Shown here: piece after piece, positions 18,728 to 26,724 of the stretch
Layout: each line of letters starts with the position of its first letter
How positions within the stretch are numbered: the first letter of the stretch is position 1
DNA from: Bacteroidales bacterium
GTDB taxonomy: Bacteria > Bacteroidota > Bacteroidia > Bacteroidales > Muribaculaceae
Length of the DNA stretch: 46,100 nt
Reading direction: 5' to 3'
Assembly: GCA_014800245.1 (NCBI GenBank)
Contig: JAAVGM010000018.1
Location: 90,944 to 137,043 of the forward strand
Program-made: the position numbers and the translations under genes
The notes under the pieces: model-generated
The model's input: only the letters and a program-made list of their open reading frames with translations
Database searches by the model: none
Told to the model about the DNA's origin: nothing

Positions 18728-18916
18728 ATGGCAAAGAAAGCTAAAGGCAACAGAGTTCAGGTAATTCTGGAATGCACAGAACATAAGGCAAGCGGTATGC
18801 CCGGTATGTCTCGTTACATCACCACAAAGAACCGCAAAAACACAACTGGTCGTTTGGAGTTGAAGAAATACAACCCAATCCTTAAGAAAGTAACCGTTCA
18901 CAAAGAAATAAAATAA
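18728..18916 (+). CDS. rpmG: Large-subunit ribosomal protein bL33
   Basis: bL33 of the 50S subunit, 62 residues, with [19 protein letters not shown], then [23 protein letters not shown]. Only one cysteine is present, so it is the zinc-independent form. It lies between rpmB and the DUF4295 gene, the standard Bacteroidota order. Confidence 0.98.
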   Translation: MAKKAKGNRVQVILECTEHKASGMPGMSRYITTKNRKNTTGRLELKKYNPILKKVTVHKEIK

Positions 18917-18926
18917 GCACTGAGTT

Positions 18927-19076
18927 ATGGCAAAGAAAACCGTTGCGTCTCTTCAGAAAGGTGAAGGTCGTACTTACAGCAAAGTCATCATCATGGAGAA
19001 ATCTCCTAAAACAGGCGCTTATGTCTTCAAAGAGGAAATGGTGCCCAATGATGCAGTTAAAGATGCACTTAAGTAA
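18927..19076 (+). CDS. DUF4295 small protein
   Basis: A 49-residue basic protein reading MAKKTVASLQKGEGRTYSKV, then IIMEKSPKTGAYVFKEEMVP and a short tail to the stop at 19074. It belongs to the DUF4295 family, found in Bacteroidota directly after rpmG. Its size, charge and operon position suggest a ribosome-associated protein, but no function is established to my knowledge. It starts 10 bases after rpmG and is followed by a perfect terminator. Confidence 0.92.
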   Translation: MAKKTVASLQKGEGRTYSKVIIMEKSPKTGAYVFKEEMVPNDAVKDALK

Positions 19077-19093
19077 TCAACTTTATAGAATGT

Positions 19094-19130
19094 AAAAATG
19101 GATTCTCGAAAGAGAATCCATTTTTATTTT
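19094..19130 (+). terminator. Terminator of the rpmB operon
   Basis: AAAAATGGATTCTC and GAGAATCCATTTTT form a perfect stem around a GAAA loop, followed by more T. Confidence 0.95.
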
Positions 19131-19165
19131 TATACGTTCTGATTTATTTCCACAAATTTCCATAC

Positions 19166-19193
19166 TAAAAAACGGGGCAAATTCATTTGCCCC
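19166..19193 (-). terminator. Terminator of the outer-membrane protein gene
   Basis: GGGGCAAA and TTTGCCCC pair around a 4-base loop (19174-19193). On the minus strand the stem is followed by six T, 29 bases past the stop at 19222. Confidence 0.9.
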
Positions 19194-19221
19194 ACTCTTA
19201 TTTATTATCCTTTCTATATTC

Positions 19222-19704
19222 TTAGAAAACGTAGCCGATGCCCAGACCGATGAATCCACCGCTTGTATCGTTCATCACTGAATATTTTCCTTGCAAGGAA
19301 AGTTTGAGATTAGAGGTGAGGTAGAAATCGAAACCCGCACCAAAATTACCTCCGGCTCGACTTGCACTCCCTCCCCCGGCATAGCTCCAGTTGTTAAACG
19401 CGAAGCCCACTAAAGGGTAGATGTCGAATCCTTTCGCAAGCTTGAAAGGGAAATGAACATCCACATCCAATATGAAGGCCGATTTCCCTTCGTTGCGGAA
19501 ACTATACGCAATATCAGGAGCAAGACGGACGTGATCTACGATAGTATATTGGAAATCCACACCCATATAGCCACCGTTATTATAGGTGGAAAATCCACCT
19601 ATCACTCCTAACGATTTCTCTCCCCTCTGGGCTTGTGCTTGTGCAGGAACAAGAAATGCACCGGCACATAACAAACCTAATACAATCTTCGTGCTTTTCT
19701 TCAT
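19222..19704 (-). CDS. Small outer-membrane beta-barrel protein
   Basis: A 160-residue exported protein: signal peptide at residues 1-25 (ending PAQAQAQ), then alternating hydrophobic strands consistent with an eight-stranded OmpA/OmpX-like barrel, such as LGVIGGFSTYNNGGYMGVDF, HVRLAPDIAYSF and FDIYPLVGFAFN. It ends with FIGLGIGYVF, an aromatic C-terminal residue as expected for BAM substrates. Glycine-rich loops. No peptidoglycan-binding domain. Its role is unknown; it may be structural. A 7-bp hairpin (GAAGCAA/TTGCTTC, 19723-19742) sits in its leader 18 bases before the start. Confidence 0.82.
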   Translation of the reverse strand: MKKSTKIVLGLLCAGAFLVPAQAQAQRGEKSLGVIGGFSTYNNGGYMGVDFQYTIVDHVRLAPDIAYSFRNEGKSAFILDVDVHFPFKLAKGFDIYPLVGFAFNNWSYAGGGSASRAGGNFGAGFDFYLTSNLKLSLQGKYSVMNDTSGGFIGLGIGYVF

Positions 19705-19782
19705 TGTGTAAATTTTTTTAGAGAAGCAACCAAGATTGCTTCAAGTTTAATACAATTTTAAAGAGAGTTTGATTATTTAACA

Positions 19783-19813
19783 TTTCACATTATGAAAATG
19801 TTTTGTATATTTG
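19783..19813 (+). promoter_or_regulatory. Bacteroides-type promoter for nadE and the downstream run
   Basis: TATATTTG at 19806-19813, followed by C, is an exact -7 match. TTTC at 19783-19786, 19 bases upstream, is a near match to TTTG. The start codon follows 25 bases after the -7 element. Confidence 0.65.
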
Positions 19814-19838
19814 CATAAAGAATTGGTAAAACAGATAT

Positions 19839-21785
19839 ATGAAGAATTTCGGCTTTATTAGAGTGGCTGCCGCCAAACCTTTGGTGAAGGTTGGCGATGT
19901 GGATTATAATATCTCCCAAATCACAGAATTAGTGACAGATGCAAACAACAAGGGGGTGAAGCTTATGGTGTTTCCCGAACTTTCACTTACCGGTTACACC
20001 TGTGCCGATCTCTTTTTCCAATCATCATTGCTTGAAAAGGCTATCAGTGGACTTAAGAAACTTGCTGATTTTTCTGCATCTGTCGATACTCTTTTTATAG
20101 TGGGACTCCCACTCACCTACCGAAATGCCTTATACAACTGCGCAGCCGTGATATATGGCGGCGAAATCCGAGGAGTCGTTCCTAAAACATTCCTCCCCAA
20201 TTATAATGAATTCTACGAAAGAAGATGGTTTGCAGAGGGTGTAAAGTCGGATGCTTCCATAAATCTTCTCGGAAAGGATCTCCCTTTCTCCACTCAGCTC
20301 ATCTTTGATTTTGCCGATATAAAATTTGGAATAGAGATATGCGAAGATCTCTGGGTGCCCGTGCCTCCAAGCTGCGAAATGGCTAAAGCGGGGGCAGATA
20401 TTATCTTCAACCTTTCTGCCACCGACGAACTTGCCGGAAAACATTCCTATCTTCTCGACCTCATTTGTCAGCAATCCGCACGTTGCCGCTGCGCTTATGT
20501 CTATTCTTCTGCCGGATCCGGAGAATCTTCCACCGATCTGGCATTTGCCGGAAATTGTATAATCGCAGAGAATGGCAATCTTCTATGCTCTTCTGCTCGA
20601 TTCTCTCTCAATGCTCAGATTGAAATTGCGGATATCGATGTGGAACTAATAAGGAATGATCGACGTCATCATAATACATTCAGAGACGAACCGATTCTTG
20701 CCTCCGATAAAATTGTGGCAATACCCTCATCTTTCCGACATACGGATTTTTCGAATGCAGATAATTCCGACATTATCGCATATCGCAATGTCAATCCGGC
20801 TCCTTTCGTGGAGAAAGATGAAACGATGCTCCGCCAAAGATGCGAAGAGATCTCGTCAATTCAGGCGTGGGGGCTTGCACAACGTCTGAAAGCAATCGGA
20901 TGCAAAAATGCAGTAATTGGGATATCAGGTGGTCTTGACTCAACTCTGGCCCTTTTAGTCACAGTGAAGGCATTCGACATGTTAGGGTTGGATCGAAAGA
21001 ATATTATCGGAATCACTATGCCCGGATTCGGCACAACAGCCCGAACCCACGGGAATGCATGGAATCTTATGGAGGAACTCGGAGTCACTCCTTTGGAGAT
21101 ACCGATTAATAAAGCGGTGGAAGTGCATTTCAATGATATCCAACAGGACCCTGAGAAGCACGATGCCACATATGAAAATTCACAAGCCCGCGAACGCACT
21201 CAGATATTGATGGATATGGCTAACAAAACAGGTGGAATTGTGATTGGCACGGGCGATCTTTCCGAACTTGCGCTCGGATGGTGTACATATAATGGAGATC
21301 AGATGTCGATGTATGGTGTGAACGCCTCTATCCCTAAAACGCTCGTGCGAGACCTTGTGAAGGGATATATGATTGGCGAGGAGAGCCAAAAGGTGAAAGA
21401 TACTCTCCAGGATATCATCGACACTCCTATTAGTCCGGAACTTCTTCCGGCCGCAAAAGATGGCACAATCGCACAAAAGACGGAAGATTTTGTGGGTCCT
21501 TACGAACTGCATGATTTCTTCCTCCATGCAGTGCTTCGCCATTCTTTCTCCCCTTCCAAGATTTTCTTCCTTGCCTGCAAAGCCTTTGAAGGGGTCTATG
21601 ACAGGGAGACAATAAAGAAATGGCTTATCACATTCTATCGTCGCTTCTTCTCTCAGCAGTTCAAACGATCCTGTATGCCTGATGGGGTGAAAGTCGGAAG
21701 TGTTTGCCTCTCTCCTCGCGGCGATTGGAGAATGCCGTCGGATGCATCCTCCGCACTCTGGATTAATGAAGCCGAAAATCTATAA
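19839..21785 (+). CDS. nadE: Glutamine-dependent NAD+ synthetase
   Basis: It makes NAD+ from deamido-NAD+, ATP and glutamine. The 648 residues contain a nitrilase-type glutaminase domain (about 1-290) with the triad Glu47 (FPELSLTGY), Lys116 (VVPKTFLPNYNEFYERR) and Cys168 (GIEICEDLW), and an ATP-pyrophosphatase synthetase domain (about 320-640) with P-loop SGGLDST at 363. Both halves are intact, so it should use glutamine. It heads a long plus-strand run and is preceded by its own promoter. CinA at 17460 could return NMN to the same pathway as nicotinate mononucleotide. Confidence 0.97.
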   Translation: MKNFGFIRVAAAKPLVKVGDVDYNISQITELVTDANNKGVKLMVFPELSLTGYTCADLFFQSSLLEKAISGLKKLADFSASVDTLFIVGLPLTYRNALYNCAAVIYGGEIRGVVPKTFLPNYNEFYERRWFAEGVKSDASINLLGKDLPFSTQLIFDFADIKFGIEICEDLWVPVPPSCEMAKAGADIIFNLSATDELAGKHSYLLDLICQQSARCRCAYVYSSAGSGESSTDLAFAGNCIIAENGNLLCSSARFSLNAQIEIADIDVELIRNDRRHHNTFRDEPILASDKIVAIPSSFRHTDFSNADNSDIIAYRNVNPAPFVEKDETMLRQRCEEISSIQAWGLAQRLKAIGCKNAVIGISGGLDSTLALLVTVKAFDMLGLDRKNIIGITMPGFGTTARTHGNAWNLMEELGVTPLEIPINKAVEVHFNDIQQDPEKHDATYENSQARERTQILMDMANKTGGIVIGTGDLSELALGWCTYNGDQMSMYGVNASIPKTLVRDLVKGYMIGEESQKVKDTLQDIIDTPISPELLPAAKDGTIAQKTEDFVGPYELHDFFLHAVLRHSFSPSKIFFLACKAFEGVYDRETIKKWLITFYRRFFSQQFKRSCMPDGVKVGSVCLSPRGDWRMPSDASSALWINEAENL

Positions 21786-21845
21786 CAACCGGAGGCTGAT
21801 AGTATAATATTCCGAGGCTTAAGTAGCAGCGAATAATTTAAGAAT

Positions 21846-22406
21846 ATGAAAGAGAGTCTTGATAAAGCACTTGAAGTATTGAAAAATGGTGGGATAATTC
21901 TCTATCCCACCGACACTATATGGGGAATCGGCTGCGATGCCACCAACACCGAGGCCGTGAAGCGCATCTTTGAGCTAAAGCAGAGAGAGGATGCAAAGGC
22001 GATGCTCATGCTTGTAGGATCGGAAGGGCAATTGCAACAGTTTGTGAAGGAGGTTCCCGATGTAGCGTGGCAACTGATTGATTCAGCTGTAAATCCTCTT
22101 ACAATAATATATGACGAACCCATAAATATAAGTCCGGCTCTTTTGGCAGAGGATGGATCTGCCGGATTCAGAATAACTAATGAATATTTCTCTCGTTCGT
22201 TATGTCAGCGCTTGCGTCGTCCTTTGGTTTCGACATCTGCAAACATCAGTGGCAAACCGTCGCCAAAATCATTCGCGGATATTGATAAGGAAATATTGGA
22301 TGGTGTGGATTATGTGGTGGAAGTGCGCAGGGATGAAAAGGGAGAAGCCGCTCCAAGCAATATAATCAAGATCGGCAACGATAGTGTGGTTAAGATTATA
22401 AGATAA
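21846..22406 (+). CDS. tsaC: L-threonylcarbamoyladenylate synthase (TsaC/Sua5/YrdC family)
   Basis: It makes threonylcarbamoyl-AMP from threonine, bicarbonate and ATP for the t6A modification. The 186 residues are a single YrdC domain without the extra Sua5 domain, hence TsaC-like. Motifs are GGIILYPTDTIWGIGCDA, IFELKQRE (in the KRxxxKP position), and VSTSANISGKPSPKSF. It lies 60 bases after nadE and 45 bases before the sugar transferase gene. Confidence 0.94.
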   Translation: MKESLDKALEVLKNGGIILYPTDTIWGIGCDATNTEAVKRIFELKQREDAKAMLMLVGSEGQLQQFVKEVPDVAWQLIDSAVNPLTIIYDEPINISPALLAEDGSAGFRITNEYFSRSLCQRLRRPLVSTSANISGKPSPKSFADIDKEILDGVDYVVEVRRDEKGEAAPSNIIKIGNDSVVKIIR

Positions 22407-22412
22407 GGTTTA

Positions 22413-22431
22413 AAGGTTATAGGGTTATAAG
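22413..22431. repeat. Dispersed GGTTATAAG-type repeat, copy 1
   Basis: The 19-base sequence AAGGTTATAGGGTTATAAG in the gap between tsaC and the sugar transferase gene recurs exactly at 40851-40869. Here it is followed by another GGGTTATAAG, and both lie between coding genes. Confidence 0.75.
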
Positions 22432-22451
22432 TAAGGGTTATAAGATTAGAA

Positions 22452-23882
22452 ATGTTTAAACGCAGGAATCAAACTTTGAGGGCACTTTATGTGATCAGCG
22501 ATTTCATAATGACATCGTTGGCATTTTTTGTGTTTAATATCTTGCGTTTCCATATTCTCAAGACAGGGATCCCTTCAGATGGTTCTCTCTTTCAATTTCT
22601 CGCCACACCCAAGCTTCTTTGGGAGCAAGCTCTCGTGCCGCTCGCACTTATGGCGACTTATCTTATCTCCGGTTATTACAATAATCCATTTCCCCGGTCG
22701 AGAATCAGCGAGTTAGGGGTAACTACCGCTTCGGCAGCAGTGAATGCCCTTTTGATTTTCATGACCATGTTGGTGAACGACCCCACACCAAAACGCCGCA
22801 CAGAATATTTCCTTATTTTCATCCTTTTTCTCCTCCTTCTTGGTTTCACCTATGCAGGCCGACTTACGATAACTTCCTCGGCAGTGAAACGCGCCAAAAG
22901 AAGCAAGTTGGTGAATAAGACGGTTATAATTGGAAATGCGGATCGTGCAAGACAGGCTGCTGACAATATCTTATCTGCAAAATCATTATATGAAAATCAG
23001 ATAGCAGCTTTTGTAGCTGTAGAGGGAGAACCTTGGAATAATCATAAGCATAGAGGAATCCCCATCATTAAGCAGAAAAATCTCAAATCTTTTTGCATTG
23101 AGGAGAAAGTTTCGCAAATTATCATTGCTCCGAAGTCGTTGAAGGACAGCTTCGTGATGAGCATGCTTGCCGAACTTCTCGAACTCAATATTCCGATCCG
23201 TATCGCACCCGATGACCTTGATTATGCAATAGCCGGCATACGCACAAATGATATCATGGGCGACACTTTCATCGATCTTGCATCTCCTCGCATAAGCGAT
23301 TTCGCACAAAATGTGAAACGCACACTTGATATCATTGCTTCCCTCTTAGTGCTTATAATCCTCTCCCCTTTCTATGCAATAATTGCATTGTGTGTGAAAT
23401 TCAGCAGCAAGGGTCCTGTTTTCTATCTTCAGGAAAGAATGGGACGCCATCATCTCCCCTTCAACATCATTAAATTCCGCACAATGTATGAGGATGCTGA
23501 AAAAGATGGACCAAAATTATCTTCTGACTCCGATTCAAGGATCACCCCGTTAGGACGTTTTCTAAGGAAATATAGGATCGACGAACTCCCGCAGTTCTTT
23601 AATGTCCTCAAAGGAGAGATGTCAATTGTAGGTCCTCGGCCTGAAAGGGAATACTTTATTGAGCAGATAGTAGAGAAAGTGCCATATTATAGCCTTGTGT
23701 ATCAGGTTAGACCCGGTATCACCTCTTGGGCTATGGTAAAATTTGGTTATGCATCCACTCTGCAACAGATGGTGGAACGCACCAAATTCGACATGGTCTA
23801 TATCAATAATATGTCGCTTATTCTTGATTTTAAAATCCTGATCCATACTGTACAGACCATATTGACGGGAGCAGGAAAATAA
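22452..23882 (+). CDS. Polyprenyl-phosphate sugar-1-phosphate transferase (WcaJ/WbaP type)
   Basis: A 476-residue polyisoprenyl-phosphate hexose-1-phosphate transferase, which starts capsule, exopolysaccharide or glycan repeat synthesis at the inner membrane. The N-terminus has about four membrane helices (residues 15-145), then a nucleotide-binding-like domain with VIIGNADRAR. The catalytic PF02397 domain starts near residue 285 after the reentrant helix SLLVLIILSPFYAIIALCVK, with FNIIKFRTMYEDAEKDGPKL and the RIDELPQFFNVLKGEMSIVG motif followed by PRPE. No glycosyltransferase or flippase genes adjoin it, so it may prime a general glycosylation pathway; this is inference. Confidence 0.92.
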   Translation: MFKRRNQTLRALYVISDFIMTSLAFFVFNILRFHILKTGIPSDGSLFQFLATPKLLWEQALVPLALMATYLISGYYNNPFPRSRISELGVTTASAAVNALLIFMTMLVNDPTPKRRTEYFLIFILFLLLLGFTYAGRLTITSSAVKRAKRSKLVNKTVIIGNADRARQAADNILSAKSLYENQIAAFVAVEGEPWNNHKHRGIPIIKQKNLKSFCIEEKVSQIIIAPKSLKDSFVMSMLAELLELNIPIRIAPDDLDYAIAGIRTNDIMGDTFIDLASPRISDFAQNVKRTLDIIASLLVLIILSPFYAIIALCVKFSSKGPVFYLQERMGRHHLPFNIIKFRTMYEDAEKDGPKLSSDSDSRITPLGRFLRKYRIDELPQFFNVLKGEMSIVGPRPEREYFIEQIVEKVPYYSLVYQVRPGITSWAMVKFGYASTLQQMVERTKFDMVYINNMSLILDFKILIHTVQTILTGAGK

Positions 23883-23912
23883 TATTCAACCATTGAAATT
23901 TGATTTTATTGA

Positions 23913-25712
23913 ATGGCTTATAAAGAAACTCATAATAGATTCACCGACCTCTGGCTCAAATTTGTGATCTGGAGAGAGCATCATATCAAGGAGAAAAATT
24001 TCGTAATTTTCCTTGCCCTCATTGTAGGGATTGCCTGTGGTTTTGCGGCTCAATTGCTTAAATTCCTTATACATTTAATAGCCCATGCCCTAACTTCAGG
24101 ATTAAACACCACCTCAGCCAACTGGCTTTATCTTGTATATCCCGTGATTGGCATTTTGATTGTGACGCTATTCCTGAAATTTGTAGTGAAGGATAATATC
24201 TCTCATGGTGTCACAAAAGTGTTATATGCCATTTCAAGAAGGAAATCGCGCCTCAAGAAGAAAAATATTTACGCATCGCTTGTTTCCTCCTCAATCACCA
24301 TCGGATTCGGCGGATCTGTCGGTGCGGAGGGTCCGATTGTATTCACAGGTGCAGCGATAGGTTCCAATGTGGGTCAGGCTTTCCGCCTTTCTCCTAAAAT
24401 TCTTATGATACTCGTAGGTTGCGGCGCGGCTGCGGGTATTGCCGGAATCTTCCGCGCCCCGATTGCAGGAATGCTTTTCACTCTTGAAGTGCTGATGATC
24501 GACCTCACCGGTATGACCGTTATGCCTCTTCTGATCTCCTCTATCGCAGGAGCAACGGTGGCTTATGTATTGGAAGGTTACAACTCTGAATTCTTCTTTA
24601 CTCAAAGCGAACCATATTTCACTAATCGTATCCCCTATACAATACTTTTAGGTATATTCTGCGGTCTCGTCTCTCTATATTTCACAAAAGTGATGTTTTG
24701 GATGGAAACCGTTTTCTCCAAGCTCCCCAATAAATTCTGGAAGATAGTGACGGGTGGGATTATCCTTGCGGTGCTGATTTTTATCTTTCCCCCTTTATAT
24801 GGCGAGGGATATGGGGCAATTGAGAATCTACTGGAAGGGGATATATCAAAGGTGGTGGATGGTACATTCTTTTATGTTGACCGCGACAATGTCTGGTTTC
24901 TTGTGCTCTTTATTAGCGCAGTGATGCTCTTCAAGGCATTCGCCACATCAGCCACCAATGGAGCCGGAGGCGTGGGAGGAACCTTTGCCCCCTCTCTTTT
25001 CGTTGGAGCGCTTTGCGGATTTCTTTTTGCCTATATCCTCAATAATCTTGATCTCGGCATTCATCTGTCGCAGAAGAATTTTGCCCTTATGGGGATGGCC
25101 GGAGTGATGGCCGGAGTGATGCATGCTCCGCTTATGGCTATCTTCCTCACTGCCGAAATGACCGGAGGATATGATCTCTTCCTCCCCTTGCTCATCGTTT
25201 CGCTTCTGGCTTACATGACTATTAAGGTGTTCCTCCCTTATAGCATCTATACGATGCGTCTCGCACGTCAAGGCGATCTTGTGACTCATGAAAAGGATAA
25301 AGCAGTCCTGACTCTTCTGAAACTTGATAATGTCATAGAAACTGATTTCAAGACTGTCAAACCGGAGATGAATCTTAAGGAGGTGGTGGATACAATCTCC
25401 GTCTGCAACCGCAATCTATTCCCCGTAGTTGATGATGAGGGAATGCTGAAGGGTGTGGTCAACTTAGATGAAATCCGGAATATAATGTTCCGTCCCGACT
25501 TGTATAAGAAGATGCATGTATCAAGATTTATGTCGGCGGTGCCGGCCACAATCGAGCTTACATACACCATGGATAAGGTGATGGATATATTTGACAAGAC
25601 CCATGCATGGAATCTCCCCGTAGTGGATAACGGACGCTATGTAGGATTCGTGTCTAAGTCGAAAATATTTAATTCTTACCGTAGGGTGCTTCGCCATTTT
25701 ACGGAAGACTAA
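23913..25712 (+). CDS. ClC-family chloride transporter/channel with CBS domains
   Basis: A 599-residue ClC membrane protein (about residues 1-450) with a C-terminal CBS pair (about 465-595), which in ClC proteins often binds adenine nucleotides. The chloride-site motifs are SHGV with Ser97 (GSGIP position), GAEGP with gating Glu139 (GREGP position), GGTFAP (GGIFAP position), and the late tyrosine in FLPYSIY. The internal proton-pathway position after Glu192 is Val193 (LFTLEVLM), where the E. coli exchanger has glutamate. Channels of the family also have valine there, so transport mode is uncertain. The fmt gene starts 10 bases later. Confidence 0.93.
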   Translation: MAYKETHNRFTDLWLKFVIWREHHIKEKNFVIFLALIVGIACGFAAQLLKFLIHLIAHALTSGLNTTSANWLYLVYPVIGILIVTLFLKFVVKDNISHGVTKVLYAISRRKSRLKKKNIYASLVSSSITIGFGGSVGAEGPIVFTGAAIGSNVGQAFRLSPKILMILVGCGAAAGIAGIFRAPIAGMLFTLEVLMIDLTGMTVMPLLISSIAGATVAYVLEGYNSEFFFTQSEPYFTNRIPYTILLGIFCGLVSLYFTKVMFWMETVFSKLPNKFWKIVTGGIILAVLIFIFPPLYGEGYGAIENLLEGDISKVVDGTFFYVDRDNVWFLVLFISAVMLFKAFATSATNGAGGVGGTFAPSLFVGALCGFLFAYILNNLDLGIHLSQKNFALMGMAGVMAGVMHAPLMAIFLTAEMTGGYDLFLPLLIVSLLAYMTIKVFLPYSIYTMRLARQGDLVTHEKDKAVLTLLKLDNVIETDFKTVKPEMNLKEVVDTISVCNRNLFPVVDDEGMLKGVVNLDEIRNIMFRPDLYKKMHVSRFMSAVPATIELTYTMDKVMDIFDKTHAWNLPVVDNGRYVGFVSKSKIFNSYRRVLRHFTED

Positions 25713-25722
25713 ACAAAAAAGA

Positions 25723-26667
25723 ATGGATAAGAAAGATCTAAAAATAGTTTTTTTCGGCACTCCCGAATTTGCTGTGGCAAGCTTGGATGCCCTCGTTTCT
25801 AATGATTATAATATAAAGGCCGTAGTCACGATGCCCGACAAGGTGGCGGGGAGAGGACATAAGCTCATTCAAAGCGATGTTAAGAAATACGCAGTGGAGA
25901 AAGGGCTCCCCCTTCTTCAGCCGGAGAAATTGAAATCTCCGGAGTTTGTCGATGCGCTTCGTGAGATTGACGCCGATCTTTTTATCGTTATTGCTTTCCG
26001 CATGCTTCCCGAGGTTGTATGGTCGATGCCTCGTCTGGGCACATTCAACCTTCATGGCTCTCTCCTCCCCAAATATCGAGGAGCCGCCCCTATCAACCGA
26101 GCGATTATGAACGGGGAGACTGAAACCGGAATAACCACTTTCTTCCTTAAGCATGAAATCGATACCGGCGATATGATCGAACAGCGTCGAATCGAAATCA
26201 CCCCCGAAGATAATGCCGGAACAATCCACGACCGTCTTATGGAGATCGGAGCGGAATGTGTGGTGCATACTGTGGAATCCATCATAGATGGCACTTTAAA
26301 GACCGAGCCGCAGCCTGAGGGAGAATTTATACCTGCCCCAAAGATTTTCAAGGAGGATTGCAAGATAGATTGGAATAAAAGTGCAACAGAAATATTCAAC
26401 CACATCCGTGGCTTATCCCCATATCCGGCAGCTTGGTGCAGGATGCAGGATATTAATGGAAAGGAGATTAATGTCAAGATCTTTGAGGCAAAACCGTTGA
26501 ATCTTGAATCGAAAGAGGAGACCGGAAGCGTAAGGATATCCGACAAAAAGCTCTTTGTCGCCTCAGGCAATGGTTGGCTTGAGATTCTGTCTTTGCAACC
26601 GGCCGGAAAGAAACGTATGGAGGCCTCCGCATTCCTGTTGGGCTATCATCCGGCAAAATTCCTTTGA
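25723..26667 (+). CDS. fmt: Methionyl-tRNA formyltransferase
   Basis: It formylates initiator Met-tRNA using 10-formyltetrahydrofolate. The 314 residues hold the Rossmann-like transferase domain with FFGTPEFAVASLDALV, the catalytic NLHGSLLPKYRGAAPIN segment with Asn, His and the downstream Asp (HEIDTGDM), and a C-terminal OB-type domain (about 210-310). It is tightly linked to the ClC gene upstream, and menD follows after 57 bases. Confidence 0.97.
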   Translation: MDKKDLKIVFFGTPEFAVASLDALVSNDYNIKAVVTMPDKVAGRGHKLIQSDVKKYAVEKGLPLLQPEKLKSPEFVDALREIDADLFIVIAFRMLPEVVWSMPRLGTFNLHGSLLPKYRGAAPINRAIMNGETETGITTFFLKHEIDTGDMIEQRRIEITPEDNAGTIHDRLMEIGAECVVHTVESIIDGTLKTEPQPEGEFIPAPKIFKEDCKIDWNKSATEIFNHIRGLSPYPAAWCRMQDINGKEINVKIFEAKPLNLESKEETGSVRISDKKLFVASGNGWLEILSLQPAGKKRMEASAFLLGYHPAKFL

Positions 26668-26683
26668 TCCATTAATAATAGGC

Positions 26684-26719
26684 ATAAGATTGATAATCAA
26701 TATAAGATCTATAATCAGT
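26684..26719. repeat. 18-bp tandem duplication directly before menD
   Basis: ATAAGATTGATAATCAAT (26684-26701) is followed at once by ATAAGATCTATAATCAGT (26702-26719), 15 of 18 bases identical. It fills most of the fmt-menD gap and ends five bases before the menD start. It may be a regulatory site or simple slippage. Confidence 0.7.
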
Positions 26720-26724
26720 ATTAG

